NCBI GenBank assembly: GCA_947488305.1
Contig: CANKZM010000001.1
Location: 744,001 to 808,000 of the forward strand
Source: an uncultured Roseobacter sp.
Lineage (GTDB): Bacteria > Pseudomonadota > Alphaproteobacteria > Rhodobacterales > Rhodobacteraceae
DNA length: 64,000 nt
Direction of reading: 5' to 3'
Shown here: positions 35,502 through 47,567 of the stretch, piece after piece
Position numbering within the stretch: position 1 is the stretch's first letter
How the letters are laid out: every line of letters starts with the position of its first letter
The notes under the pieces: model-generated
Database searches by the model: none
Told to the model about the DNA's origin: nothing
Seen by the model: the letters and a program-made list of their open reading frames with translations, nothing else
Made by a program: the position numbers and the translations under genes

Positions 35502-36172
35502 TGCAACTCATTGAATACGCCGACCGGGATCTGGCTGCCATGGGATTGGCGGATGCGATGGCAAGTGCGCTGAAAAACGCATTGTTGACCAATGAGAGCG
35601 CAAGCCTCGCGGTGCCGGGTGGCACCACCCCCGGACCTGTTTTTGATATCCTGAGCGCAGCTGATCTGGCATGGGACCGCGTAACGGTGCTGCTTACAGA
35701 CGAACGTTGGGTGCCGGACGATCATGAAAGATCCAACGCCGGCTTGATCCGGGACCGGCTCTTGCAGAACCGCGCAGCGAAAGCGCGCTTTCTTCCCTAT
35801 TACCGCGAAGGTTTGACGGCGCAAGAAGCGACCGAGGGTCTCTCGAACGAATTCGCGCCCCATTTCCCGCTGTCATTGCTTGTTCTGGGCATGGGGGCGG
35901 ATATGCACACCGCGTCGTTGTTTCCCGGGGCCGAGGGATTGGACACCGCGCTCAGGCCGGATGCTCCGGCGGTTTGTGCGATATCAACGGACAGCCAGCC
36001 GGAACCCCGTATCACGCTCAGCGCACCAGTGCTGAACGGTGCGATCGAAAAACACTTGGTGATCTTTGGCGATGACAAGAAAGCCGCATTGGAAAACGCC
36101 AAGGGGCGGGCGCCGGAAGAAGCACCCATAACCGCAGTCATTCAGGGAGGGACCGTCCATTGGGCTCCTTAA
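35501..36172 (+). CDS. pgl: 6-phosphogluconolactonase
   Basis: Pgl hydrolyses 6-phosphogluconolactone to 6-phosphogluconate. From the GTG at 35501 it is 223 residues. An in-frame ATG at 35483 lies inside zwf and would add MAKGGI; I prefer the GTG, which gives the usual N-terminus ([10 protein letters not shown]) and one-base coupling with zwf. Family motifs: [32 protein letters not shown] and [18 protein letters not shown]. Its end overlaps pgi by 13 nt. Confidence 0.93.
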   Translation: MQLIEYADRDLAAMGLADAMASALKNALLTNESASLAVPGGTTPGPVFDILSAADLAWDRVTVLLTDERWVPDDHERSNAGLIRDRLLQNRAAKARFLPYYREGLTAQEATEGLSNEFAPHFPLSLLVLGMGADMHTASLFPGAEGLDTALRPDAPAVCAISTDSQPEPRITLSAPVLNGAIEKHLVIFGDDKKAALENAKGRAPEEAPITAVIQGGTVHWAP

Positions 36173-37761
36173 GAAATCATTGGAATGCACTTAGCGAAAA
36201 ACATGCTGAGGTTTGTGATCGCTCTCTTTTGTCTCTGTTCGATGATCCGGACCGTGCCGCAACATTCACGGCGCAAACCGGCGACATGTTGTTTGACTAT
36301 TCAAAGACCAACATTGATCAGGATACCCTGACCGCACTAACGGCATTGCTTGATGCTGCCGGTGTGGCTCAGAAACGTGATGCCATGTTCGCCGGGCAGG
36401 CCATCAACGACACCGAAGGGCGCGCGGTGCTGCATACTGCACTTCGCAATCTGGACGGGGGACCTGTCATTGTGGACGGGCAGGATGTCATTCCCGGTGT
36501 GCGCGCCACTTTGCAACGGATGCGCGATTACGCCAACGTCGTGCGCAACAGCGCAATTACGGATGTCGTGAACATCGGTATCGGCGGTTCCGATCTTGGA
36601 CCGGCGATGGCCGTGGCAGCATTAGCGCCTTACCATGATGGGCCAAGGTGCCACTTCGTCTCTAACGTCGATGGGGCACATGTAGCTGATACGCTTCGGA
36701 ACCTCGATGCAAAAACGACGCTTGTCATTGTTGCCTCCAAGACCTTCACCACGATTGAGACCATGACCAATGCTCGTACGGCCCGGGCCTGGATGATGGA
36801 TCACGGGGGCGATCCGAGCGCACAGTTTGCAGCGCTTTCAACCGCCGATGACTTGACGGCAGATTTTGGTATTCCTGCCGAACGTGTCTTTGGGTTCGAG
36901 GATTGGGTCGGCGGGCGCTATTCGATGTGGGGGCCGATCGGCCTGTCCCTGATGATCGCAATTGGTCCCAAAGCCTTTGACGCGTTTTTGCGCGGCGGGC
37001 AGGCGATGGACCAGCACTTTCAGGCCGCAGAGTGGCATGAGAACTTGCCTGCACTCTTGGCATTGGTCGGTATCTGGCATGCGCAGGTCTGCGGGTATTC
37101 GAGCCGGGCGGTATTGCCCTACGATCAAAGACTGGCGCGATTGCCCGATTATTTCCAGCAGCTGGAAATGGAATCCAACGGAAAGAGTGTCCAGATGGGA
37201 GGCGCTTCGGTTGAGGTCGACAGTGGCCCTATTGTCTGGGGTGCCGCGGGTACAAACGGACAGCATGCGTTTTACCAACTCTTGCACCAAGGCACTCGGG
37301 TGGTCCTTTGCGAATTCATGGTTGCAGCCGAGGGACATGAGCCTGAGCTGGAGCATCACCACAAGCTGCTGATCGCCAATTGTCTGGCACAGTCAGAAGC
37401 GTTGATGCGTGGGCGATCACTGGATGAAGCGCGCGCCCGGATGGAGAAAGCCGGGTTCGAAGGCAATGAACTGGACCGTCAGGCACGTCACCGTGTGTTT
37501 GCTGGCAACAGGCCTTCAACAACGCTCATATACCCGAAACTGGACCCGTTTACGCTGGGCCAGATCGTGGCGCTTTATGAGCATCGTGTGTTTGTGGAAG
37601 GCGTTGTATTGGGCATCAATTCCTTTGACCAGTGGGGGGTCGAGCTTGGTAAAGAGCTCGCTACATCCTTGCAGCCGGTGATCGACGGAACGGCGTCAGC
37701 GGACGGCAAAGACGGCTCAACCGCGCAATTGGTGGAATTTGTTCTCAGGCACCGAGGCTGA
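36160..37761 (+). CDS. pgi: Glucose-6-phosphate isomerase
   Basis: Pgi interconverts glucose 6-phosphate and fructose 6-phosphate; in organisms using the Entner-Doudoroff route it feeds recycled fructose phosphate back to Zwf. The 533-residue protein starts with TTG inside the end of pgl, with GGGAGGG eight bases upstream. Motifs include [27 protein letters not shown] (SIS phosphate site), [11 protein letters not shown] and the C-terminal [13 protein letters not shown], all PGI signatures. It is the last gene of the operon and converges with the thioesterase gene. Confidence 0.96.
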   Translation: MGSLRNHWNALSEKHAEVCDRSLLSLFDDPDRAATFTAQTGDMLFDYSKTNIDQDTLTALTALLDAAGVAQKRDAMFAGQAINDTEGRAVLHTALRNLDGGPVIVDGQDVIPGVRATLQRMRDYANVVRNSAITDVVNIGIGGSDLGPAMAVAALAPYHDGPRCHFVSNVDGAHVADTLRNLDAKTTLVIVASKTFTTIETMTNARTARAWMMDHGGDPSAQFAALSTADDLTADFGIPAERVFGFEDWVGGRYSMWGPIGLSLMIAIGPKAFDAFLRGGQAMDQHFQAAEWHENLPALLALVGIWHAQVCGYSSRAVLPYDQRLARLPDYFQQLEMESNGKSVQMGGASVEVDSGPIVWGAAGTNGQHAFYQLLHQGTRVVLCEFMVAAEGHEPELEHHHKLLIANCLAQSEALMRGRSLDEARARMEKAGFEGNELDRQARHRVFAGNRPSTTLIYPKLDPFTLGQIVALYEHRVFVEGVVLGINSFDQWGVELGKELATSLQPVIDGTASADGKDGSTAQLVEFVLRHRG

Positions 37762-37766
37762 GAGCG

Positions 37767-38249
37767 TCAACCCTCAAACCGGGCGCCATCCACTGAAGCA
37801 AATTGCTTGCGGACGTCTTCAGGTATCGGGTACCGGCCACTGCCGTCTGGTTGCAACAGAACCAGTACACACTCAAAGCTCGCCCGCTGCGTGCCACCCG
37901 CCCAGACCTCCTGATGCATGGTGAATGAGGTCGTCCGATATGCGGTACAGCCACAGGTAACGACGTAATCCTCATGCAAAAGCATTTCCTGTTTGTAGTG
38001 GATCGTACCGGAACGGATCACGATGCGCGGCCCACTCCCGCTGCCAAAGTTCCGTGCAAGCCCGAAATGCTGGGTATAGAGAACGCGTACGCGCTCAAAC
38101 CACTCGAAATAAACGGCATTGTTCACGTGGTTGAGCACGTCCAGCTCTGAAAACCGAACCTTATCGGCCATTGCGTAGGGAGCTGGGAAATCAATCCCGA
38201 GGCTCTTTTGCTGATCGGTGGTGAGCGGCGTGTGATAGGGTAGGGTCAT
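37767..38249 (-). CDS. Hotdog-fold acyl-CoA thioesterase
   Basis: A 160-residue single hotdog domain of the 4-hydroxybenzoyl-CoA thioesterase/YbgC group. The active-site segment is SELDVLNHVNNAVYFEWFE, with the conserved Asp and the HVNN motif. The rest (IHYKQEMLLHEDYVV, TSFTMHQEVW) fits acyl-CoA thioesterases. Substrate unknown. It is divergent from an acyl-CoA ligase 91 nt away, so the two may act in related fatty-acid activation and release. Confidence 0.82.
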   Translation of the reverse strand: MTLPYHTPLTTDQQKSLGIDFPAPYAMADKVRFSELDVLNHVNNAVYFEWFERVRVLYTQHFGLARNFGSGSGPRIVIRSGTIHYKQEMLLHEDYVVTCGCTAYRTTSFTMHQEVWAGGTQRASFECVLVLLQPDGSGRYPIPEDVRKQFASVDGARFEG

Positions 38250-38340
38250 GCGACGTGCCTAGCGCGAAGCAACTTCAATTCCAAGCCTTGCGTCACGTGA
38301 CCTGCCGTTGCACCTTGGGAAAAAAAGGGGGGTATTGCGC

Positions 38341-39960
38341 ATGCTTGGTCAGATGATGACGGCACCGCTACTGATTTCGTCACTCGTAGCCCATGCCGAA
38401 CGGTACCATGGCGGAACGGAAATCGTCTCGGTCAATACATCGGAGGGGCGCGAGACCACAAGCTGGGGCGAGGTAGGGCGCAATGCGCGCAGACTGGCAT
38501 CGGCGTTACATGGCCTTGGTTTGAAACCGCAGGCGCGCTGCGCAACGATCGCCTGGAACAATCGACGCCATCTGGAGATTTACTTCGGAACATCTGGCGG
38601 CGGTTTTGTCTGTCATACCATAAATCCCAGATTGTTCCCCGAGCAGTTGGTTTACATCATCAATCATGCGGAAGATGAGGTGATCTTTCTCGACAGCACT
38701 TTTGTTCCACTGATCGCCGCGATCCGGGACCGCCTGACAACGGTCAAGCATATCGTTTTGCTTGAAGCATCGGTCGGAGATGCCGCAACCGCACTGCCCG
38801 GTATCATCGCCTATGACGTATTACTGGCGGATGGGGATGTCGCCTACGACTGGCCGGCATTCGACGAACAAACCGCGTCCAGCCTGTGTTACACGTCCGG
38901 GACAACAGGCAATCCAAAAGGTGTGTTGTTCAGTCACCGCTCAACGGTTCTGCACAGTATGGCTTTGAACCTGAAAGACGCGGGCGCTTTCTCTGCGATG
39001 GACATTGTCTTGCCGGTTGTGCCGATGTTCCATGTGAATGCCTGGGGGTCACCCTACGCTTGCGCGATGGTCGGGGCACAGATGGTATTGCCGGGCCCAA
39101 ATCTGGACGGCGCGTCGCTGCTTGATCTGATCGACCAATACAATGTGTCGGTGGCTCTTGGTGTTCCGACGATCTGGCTGGGTCTGCTGAACGAGTTGCG
39201 CACGTCTGGGCGCACCCTGAAGAACCTGCAAAAGACGATTGTCGGTGGATCGGCCTGCCCACCCTCCATGATAGAGGCGTTCCGAGAGGAATTTGGGGTT
39301 GAGACCATTCATGCCTGGGGCATGACGGAGATGTCCCCCGTGGGCACGGTCAACCAACCTCTGGCGCGGCACAGCGACATGCCAATTGAGGACCAACATC
39401 GCCTGAGAGAGTTGCAAGGCCGCCCGGTCTGGGGGGTGGAAATGAAGATCGTTGACGAGGAGGGCAATGCATTGCCCGAAGACGGCAAAGCAACAGGCGA
39501 GCTATTGGTCCGCGGGCATTATACGCTCGATGCCTATTTGCATATGACCGAGGATGAAACGCTGGAAGGGGGCTGGTTCAACACCGGCGATGTGGCCAGC
39601 ATCGATCCGGACGGATACCTGAGCATCAAGGATCGATCAAAAGACATCATCAAATCGGGGGGCGAGTGGATCAGTTCAGTTGACCTGGAAAATATCGCCA
39701 TTGCCCATCCGGGCCTCGCGGATGCAGCGGTCATTGGCGTGCCCCATCCGAAGTGGGACGAGCGGCCTGTCCTTGTCGCTGTGAAAGCTGCGGAAACGGA
39801 CCTCAGCGAAGATGAAATTCTGGCAATTTTCGAGGGTAAGGTTGCGCATTGGCAGGTGCCTGATGCGGTGGTGTTCACAGATGTATTGCCCCGCAATGCG
39901 ACTGGTAAGGTGCTCAAGCGAAACCTTCGAGAAGACCATCGCGACCTGCTGCAGTCGTAA
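38341..39960 (+). CDS. Long-chain fatty acid-CoA ligase family protein
   Basis: A 539-residue adenylating enzyme from the ATG at 38341, which has AAGGGGGG upstream; a TTG at 38308 would extend it by 11 residues. CYTSGTTGNPKGVLFSHRS is the AMP-binding signature, split by the length limit in practice as TSGTTGNPKG, followed by AWGMTEMSPVG, GWFNTGDVASID, KDIIKSGGEWISSVDLE and the C-terminal lysine in NATGKVLKRNL. The closest pattern is the DmdB-like/medium-to-long chain acyl-CoA ligases of roseobacters; DmdB is the methylmercaptopropionate-CoA ligase of DMSP breakdown, so that substrate is a possibility, not a conclusion. Confidence 0.87.
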   Translation: MLGQMMTAPLLISSLVAHAERYHGGTEIVSVNTSEGRETTSWGEVGRNARRLASALHGLGLKPQARCATIAWNNRRHLEIYFGTSGGGFVCHTINPRLFPEQLVYIINHAEDEVIFLDSTFVPLIAAIRDRLTTVKHIVLLEASVGDAATALPGIIAYDVLLADGDVAYDWPAFDEQTASSLCYTSGTTGNPKGVLFSHRSTVLHSMALNLKDAGAFSAMDIVLPVVPMFHVNAWGSPYACAMVGAQMVLPGPNLDGASLLDLIDQYNVSVALGVPTIWLGLLNELRTSGRTLKNLQKTIVGGSACPPSMIEAFREEFGVETIHAWGMTEMSPVGTVNQPLARHSDMPIEDQHRLRELQGRPVWGVEMKIVDEEGNALPEDGKATGELLVRGHYTLDAYLHMTEDETLEGGWFNTGDVASIDPDGYLSIKDRSKDIIKSGGEWISSVDLENIAIAHPGLADAAVIGVPHPKWDERPVLVAVKAAETDLSEDEILAIFEGKVAHWQVPDAVVFTDVLPRNATGKVLKRNLREDHRDLLQS

Positions 39961-40037
39961 ACAAGTGTTAACCCTGTTTCTTTAGTCTTTACCGGACCGG
40001 AAATTCGCGTCACGATTGTACTAAAAGGACAAAACAC

Positions 40038-40487
40038 ATGAAGAACGTCGCTTTGTGTCTCACGACCTGCGCATTCCTGGTGCCCACGGCAGGGGTCGCT
40101 GGCCCGGACAGAATCTCGTTTTTGCTAGGCTCTGAACACGTGAATGCGACGCGAGGTTTTCAGGAGTTCAACCCAGGCGTCTTTCTGACATGGGAACGGC
40201 AGCTTAACTACAGCGCCGGGCTTTATTACAACAGCTATAAAGAAGTCTCGCCTTTGGTGTCGGTAGGCTATGACTGGGAGGTCGCGGAAGATTTCGACCT
40301 TGGCGCGTTCTTTGCGGTCGCTATTTACCCCGGCGATGGCGATGAGTTCAGCCACTCATTCGGCGATGTCGTGCCTTTGGTTGGGTTGCAGGCGCGCTAC
40401 AAGAACGTCTTTGTTCAGTTTATCCCCGCAGATGGAGACTCGCTGGACGCCCTATTCACATTCGGGCTGACTTTCGAGCTGGATTGA
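40038..40487 (+). CDS. Small secreted protein, possible outer-membrane beta-barrel
   Basis: A 149-residue protein with a signal peptide (about residues 1-21, ending GVA). The mature part alternates aromatic and polar residues in short strands: GVFLTWERQLNYSAGLYYNSY, AFFAVAIYPG, LVGLQARYKNVFVQFIP and FTFGLTFELD. This pattern and the terminal aromatic/hydrophobic strand suggest a small beta-barrel or beta-sandwich envelope protein. No named domain is recognised. The ATG has AAAAGGAC upstream. It stands between the acyl-CoA ligase and tRNA-Gly. Confidence 0.68.
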   Translation: MKNVALCLTTCAFLVPTAGVAGPDRISFLLGSEHVNATRGFQEFNPGVFLTWERQLNYSAGLYYNSYKEVSPLVSVGYDWEVAEDFDLGAFFAVAIYPGDGDEFSHSFGDVVPLVGLQARYKNVFVQFIPADGDSLDALFTFGLTFELD

Positions 40488-40504
40488 GTTTTGCGTGAAA
40501 TGTC

Positions 40505-40578
40505 TGGAGCGGGTAACGGGAATCGAACCCGTAACTAAAGCTTGGGAAGCTGCCGTGATACCTTTTCACCATACCCGC
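40505..40578 (-). tRNA. tRNA-Gly (anticodon UCC)
   Basis: Read on the minus strand, the 74-nt gene has a 7-bp acceptor stem (GCGGGTA with TACCCGC), an anticodon loop CTTCCCA giving UCC, and a T arm GTTCGATTC. The CCA end is encoded. UCC decodes GGA and GGG glycine codons. It is flanked by the small secreted protein gene and the methyltransferase gene. Confidence 0.95.
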
Positions 40579-40630
40579 CTCAGGTGCATCGATTAGGCGC
40601 TGGACGTTCAAGGGTCAAGCCCTCGACGCC

Positions 40631-41473
40631 CTATGGTGCGGTCGCTGAAAAGAAATTAATGACGGCAGGGACGCGCACACCATCCAATGTGTCGTAGTCC
40701 TGAAACCGCTTGGCCACGTTCTGAGCGATCGCTTCCAGATCCTCCTCAGTGCCCTTGAAATATTCCATTGTTCGCGCAGCGGGCCCAATCGACGCCGCTT
40801 GCCGGGCAATTTCAATTAATTCCCCGGGTGGGGTCAGGTGGAGTTCAGCTGCCTCGCCAGACGCGGTAACAAACCCGGCCTCTGACAGGATATTGCACAC
40901 CCTATCAATGTCACGAAACGCAAGTGGACCCGGAGCATCCGCATCGAGAGGTGGTGGGGCGCCCAACCTTTGTTTCGCGGCATACATTGGAACTTGAAAC
41001 CACGGATTCACATTCAGGTGGGACCAGCTTGCCATTGTGATTTTTGCGCCGGGTTTCATTCCGCGTCGCATGTTCGAAAAGGCCTTTACCGGGTCAATAA
41101 AGAACATGACGCCAAAGCGGGAGATCACCGCGTCGAATTCCGCAAATCTAAACGGGTGCGCTGCGGCGTCGGCGGTCACGAACCGGGCATTTTTGACGCC
41201 CTTTGCATTTGATCGCGCGCGGGTCAGCATGGGTTCGGATATATCAATGCCCTCAACAAAACCCTTGGGACCAACGATTTGGGCTGCCTGCAGGGTGCTT
41301 AGTCCCGTGCCGCAACCAACATCCAAAACACGTTGGCCCGGCTCTAACGCCGCGCGACCCAACACACCGCTGAGCACCGGAGCCATCAAGGCGTCCAGCT
41401 TCGTCTGGTGCGTCACCCAGAGGTCGGCGAATTGTTCCCAGAATTCCTTTTGCTCGGCATTCTCCAAAGTCAT
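40631..41473 (-). CDS. Class I SAM-dependent methyltransferase
   Basis: A 280-residue Rossmann methyltransferase. Motif I is VLDVGCGTGLSTLQAA, the acidic end of strand 2 is EGIDISEPML, and motif II/III follow as FDAVISRFGVMFF and MKPGAKITMASW. It resembles UbiE/COQ5-type small-molecule methyltransferases. Its ATG overlaps the stop of the RACo-type gene by 4 nt, so it is translationally coupled to a corrinoid-protein reactivator. Whether it acts in the same C1 pathway is not known. Confidence 0.82.
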   Translation of the reverse strand: MTLENAEQKEFWEQFADLWVTHQTKLDALMAPVLSGVLGRAALEPGQRVLDVGCGTGLSTLQAAQIVGPKGFVEGIDISEPMLTRARSNAKGVKNARFVTADAAAHPFRFAEFDAVISRFGVMFFIDPVKAFSNMRRGMKPGAKITMASWSHLNVNPWFQVPMYAAKQRLGAPPPLDADAPGPLAFRDIDRVCNILSEAGFVTASGEAAELHLTPPGELIEIARQAASIGPAARTMEYFKGTEEDLEAIAQNVAKRFQDYDTLDGVRVPAVINFFSATAP

Positions 41474-43515
41474 GCGCGGCGTTTTCTGCGACGCCCGCCG
41501 GTAGAATTTCCGTCTCCGCCACCGGTGTTAAACGTTGCATCGGGCAGGCTCACCAATGACCGCAATATCGGAAAGGGCTCCACCGCATTCGGGATCGCGG
41601 AGGCGTTTACGAAATGCTCCTGAAAGCGCGGCTCAATGGCGGTTTCAATCTTGTGGATCGCGCGCACGGTTTCCTCTATTTCTGCGCGCGCTGATGTGTT
41701 CAAAAGCGCAATTCTGGCACCGGTTCCCGCCGCATTGCCTGCGGACGACACTTTTTCCAGCGGTGCATCCGGTATCATCCCCAACACCATCGCGTGTTTC
41801 GACGAAATATGCGCGCCGAACGCCCCTGCGAGAACCACGCGGTCGACCGAATCCACGCCGAATTTGTCCATCAACAGCCGCGCGCCGGAATAAAGCGCGG
41901 CCTTGGCCATCTGGATCTCGCGAATGTCCCGATTGGTGATCGTGATGCGTGGCCCACCATCAGCAGTGCCGTCGTAAACCAGATAAGAATACGTCCTTCC
42001 GTCCTGAAAACACCGCGCGCTGCCAGTTTGTTCTGGCGCACCAATGAGGCCCGGTGCGTCAACAATGCCTTGCATGCGCATCTCTGCCACCATTTCGATG
42101 ATACCGGAGCCGCATATCCCGGTGATCCCGGACGGGCCGATTTCCTTCCAAAATTCAGGATCATCAGACCAAAGCTCACATCCAATCACTTTGAAACGCG
42201 GATCTTTGGTTTCAGGATCAATTTCGACCCGCTCTATCGCGCCGGGTGCGGCACGTTGGCCTGAGCTGATCTGCGCCCCTTCGAAAGCGGGGCCGGTAGG
42301 AGAGGAGCACGCAAGCACTTTGTCTCGGTTCCCCAGCAAAATCTCGGCATTGGTGCCCACATCGACAACAAGCACAAGGTCGTCAGATTTATCAGGGGCC
42401 TCAGACAGCGCCACCGCTGCGGCATCCGCGCCCACGTGACCCGCGATGCAGGGCAGCAGGTAGACGCGCGCCGAGGGGTGAATGTTGAGATCAAGATCAT
42501 CCGCCCGTAGCCGCATGGCGTTGTTGGTTGCAAGGGCAAACGGCGCCTGACCAAGCTCAAAGGGGTCTATCCCCAAGAGCAAATGGTGCATTACGGGATT
42601 ACAGACAAAGACGGCATCGACGATCAATTCCTTGTCGATCCCTGCCTCCGTTGCGATTTGCGTGAAAAGACCTCGCATGCCTTCTCGAACGGCATTTGTC
42701 ATCTCGTCCGAGCCACCGGCGTTCATCATCGAATAGCTCACCCGGCTCATGAGGTCTTCGCCAAACCGGATTTGCGGGTTCATGACGCCGGAGGAGGCGA
42801 GAACCTCGCCGGTTTGCAGATCGCACAGGTGGGCTGCAATCGTCGTGGAGCCAAGATCAACAGCCAACCCATAGACCGTGCCATCATAATAACCCGGCCA
42901 GATATGCATGATACGCGGACTGTTTTCCTGATCGCCGAGATGCACGGCAACGGTGACTTTCCACGCTCCCTTGCGCAATATCGGCTGCATCTTTTGCAAA
43001 ATTCCGAGGTCCGCGGCAACGTTGTCGACCTCCCACTGGTCGCGCAGCGCGTCCCGCAGTCTTTCCAGATCCCCGGATGGGTCATGCATGTCAGGTTCGG
43101 CAACTTCCACGTAGAAAAGCTTGGTAGAAGGGTCGAGCACGATATCCCGCGCCTCCGCCCGCTTGCGAACAACCTGTTTGTGCACCTGGCTTTCAGGCGG
43201 TACGTCGATCACCACATCGCCCTGCACTGTGGCCTGACAGCCCAAACGCCGCCCGTCGATCAACCCGCGTTTGTCCTTGTAACGCTGTTCGACCTTGTTC
43301 CATTCCGACAGCGCATCCCGGTCCACCGTGACACCATGTTTGGAGAATTCCCCATAGCTCGGCGTAATCTGGCATTTGGAGCAGATGCCCCGTCCTCCGC
43401 ACACGCTATCAAGGTCGACGCCCAGTTGCCGGGCGGCTGTCAGAATAGGTGTGCCGACAGTAAAATGGCCCCGTTTGCCAGACGGAGTAAAAACGACGAG
43501 TGGGTCGGTTGTCAT
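41470..43515 (-). CDS. RACo/RamA-type corrinoid-protein reactivator (ASKHA, DUF4445)
   Basis: A 681-residue protein with an N-terminal 2Fe-2S ferredoxin domain (Cys39, Cys45 and Cys48 in VCGGRGICSKC, plus Cys93 in LGCQA) and a large C-terminal ASKHA ATPase domain with VDLGSTTIAAHLCDL, VVDVGTNAEILLGN and VVLAGAFGAHIS. This is the layout of activators that reduce inactive Co(II) corrinoid proteins back to Co(I) using ATP. Genetic work in the roseobacter Phaeobacter inhibens tied a RamA-like protein to a split methionine synthase, so this gene may serve MetH reactivation. Other clients, such as methylamine or betaine demethylases, are possible. Confidence 0.88.
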   Translation of the reverse strand: MTTDPLVVFTPSGKRGHFTVGTPILTAARQLGVDLDSVCGGRGICSKCQITPSYGEFSKHGVTVDRDALSEWNKVEQRYKDKRGLIDGRRLGCQATVQGDVVIDVPPESQVHKQVVRKRAEARDIVLDPSTKLFYVEVAEPDMHDPSGDLERLRDALRDQWEVDNVAADLGILQKMQPILRKGAWKVTVAVHLGDQENSPRIMHIWPGYYDGTVYGLAVDLGSTTIAAHLCDLQTGEVLASSGVMNPQIRFGEDLMSRVSYSMMNAGGSDEMTNAVREGMRGLFTQIATEAGIDKELIVDAVFVCNPVMHHLLLGIDPFELGQAPFALATNNAMRLRADDLDLNIHPSARVYLLPCIAGHVGADAAAVALSEAPDKSDDLVLVVDVGTNAEILLGNRDKVLACSSPTGPAFEGAQISSGQRAAPGAIERVEIDPETKDPRFKVIGCELWSDDPEFWKEIGPSGITGICGSGIIEMVAEMRMQGIVDAPGLIGAPEQTGSARCFQDGRTYSYLVYDGTADGGPRITITNRDIREIQMAKAALYSGARLLMDKFGVDSVDRVVLAGAFGAHISSKHAMVLGMIPDAPLEKVSSAGNAAGTGARIALLNTSARAEIEETVRAIHKIETAIEPRFQEHFVNASAIPNAVEPFPILRSLVSLPDATFNTGGGDGNSTGGRRRKRRA

Positions 43516-43663
43516 GGATCAGTGTCGCCTTTTTGGACTTCGTTGGCGCAGCATACCGTGCGCGTGCACCGCAGACTGCCGATCCGCGTCACATAATGCA
43601 TCTGGCGCGGCATTCCGCCTTCGTTTTTGTCATAAACTTCTTGAGGTTGGTTGGGTCTGGTCG

Positions 43664-46257
<2,594 letters not shown>

Positions 46258-46302
46258 TAAATCAATGCACTGGCACGCTAAGCTAACGCAAATAGACTTC
46301 AC

Positions 46303-47463
46303 ATGACCCCGGCTGCGCGGGTTGCCGCCGCGATAGAGATACTCGATACGATCTCAAACGGTAGTGCCGCAGAGCAAGCGCTCACGCGGTGGGCACGCGC
46401 CAGCCGCTATGCAGGATCGAAAGATCGTGCCGCTGTTCGCGACCATGTTTTTGATGTGTTAAGACGTCGGCAAACGGCAGAGCATCTTGGAGGCGGCACA
46501 ACAGGGCGTGCCCTCATGGTTGGACTCCTGCGTGCCCAGCAATGCGATCCGGCAGCTTTCTTCACCGGCATTGGGCATGCTCCACAACCACTGTCTGAAA
46601 ACGAGATGGCAGCTGGAAATAGCCTTGGCGATCTCGACCAGATCTGGGATTTTCCCGACGAACTCGTGCCGGAACTTGTCCGTAGTCTCGGGGACGGTGC
46701 CTTATCCACGGCAAGGGCCCTTCAAGATCGCGCACCGATCACGGTTCGGGTTAGTAGGGGCAAGGCCACCCGCGACGTGGTTAAAGAACGGCTTTCCGCC
46801 GAGGGGATTTCCAGCGTTGATAACCCCCTTTGCGATACCGCCCTTACGCTGACAGAAGGCGCGCGAAAGCTCCGCAATAGCGCGTGCTACATTGAGGGCC
46901 TCGTGGAGTTGCAAGATGCGGCATCGCAGGCTGTCGTTGAAGCGTTACCACTGGCTGCGAATTGTCTGGACTATTGCGCTGGTGGTGGGGGCAAGGCGCT
47001 TGCTCTTGCGGCACAGCCCGGCAGGACGGTTTTTGCGCATGATGCTGAACCTGGGCGCATGCGGGATCTGCAAACGCGCGCCGCTCGCGCCGGGTGCACA
47101 ATCAATGAATTAGGCGAATTGGACCTCACATCGAACGGACCCTTTGATCTTGTTCTGTGCGATGTGCCCTGTTCGGGAAGTGGTGCGTGGCGCAGGTCAC
47201 CCGATGCGAAGTGGCGCCTGTCCTCAGAGCGGCTTGCAGACTTGACATCCACACAGGACGAAATTCTGGACACGGTCACCGGGCTAATTGCGCCGGGAGG
47301 CACGCTTGCCTACGCGACTTGTTCGATATTCAGGGCAGAGAATGAAGATCGTGTTGCAGCGTTCCTGAGCCGGCATCCGAACTGGACTTGCATCTACGAG
47401 CGTCGTTTCGACGTGACGGAGCACGGTGATGGGTTTTACACCGCACACTTGACGCATGTGTAA
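46303..47463 (+). CDS. RsmB/NOP-family RNA (cytosine-5-)methyltransferase
   Basis: A 386-residue protein with an N-terminal NusB-like region (RVAAAIEILDTISNGSAAEQAL, about residues 5-75) and a C-terminal SAM methyltransferase domain: motif I LDYCAGGGGKALALAA, motif IV DVPCSGSGAWRRSPDAKW with one catalytic cysteine and motif VI ATCSIF with the other. This two-cysteine layout is typical of RNA m5C methyltransferases; the 16S rRNA enzyme RsmB is the best-known member. Downstream of guaB; a CtrA-type box and the cckA gene follow. Confidence 0.88.
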   Translation: MTPAARVAAAIEILDTISNGSAAEQALTRWARASRYAGSKDRAAVRDHVFDVLRRRQTAEHLGGGTTGRALMVGLLRAQQCDPAAFFTGIGHAPQPLSENEMAAGNSLGDLDQIWDFPDELVPELVRSLGDGALSTARALQDRAPITVRVSRGKATRDVVKERLSAEGISSVDNPLCDTALTLTEGARKLRNSACYIEGLVELQDAASQAVVEALPLAANCLDYCAGGGGKALALAAQPGRTVFAHDAEPGRMRDLQTRAARAGCTINELGELDLTSNGPFDLVLCDVPCSGSGAWRRSPDAKWRLSSERLADLTSTQDEILDTVTGLIAPGGTLAYATCSIFRAENEDRVAAFLSRHPNWTCIYERRFDVTEHGDGFYTAHLTHV

Positions 47464-47503
47464 GCAAGGCGCTATTCAACCTGTGCGCGCACTCCGAAGA
47501 TGG

Positions 47504-47519
47504 TTAAGCCCGGATTAAC
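47504..47519 (+). promoter_or_regulatory. CtrA-type binding box upstream of cckA
   Basis: TTAAGCCCGGATTAAC matches the full CtrA consensus TTAA-N7-TTAAC without mismatch, 48 nt before the cckA start. CckA sits at the head of the phosphorelay that activates CtrA, so this suggests feedback. Binding is inferred. Confidence 0.55.
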
Positions 47520-47567
47520 TCCTGAGACGTTTGATGAGAGTGCGATTCGTTCTTTAGGAGCCTGACG

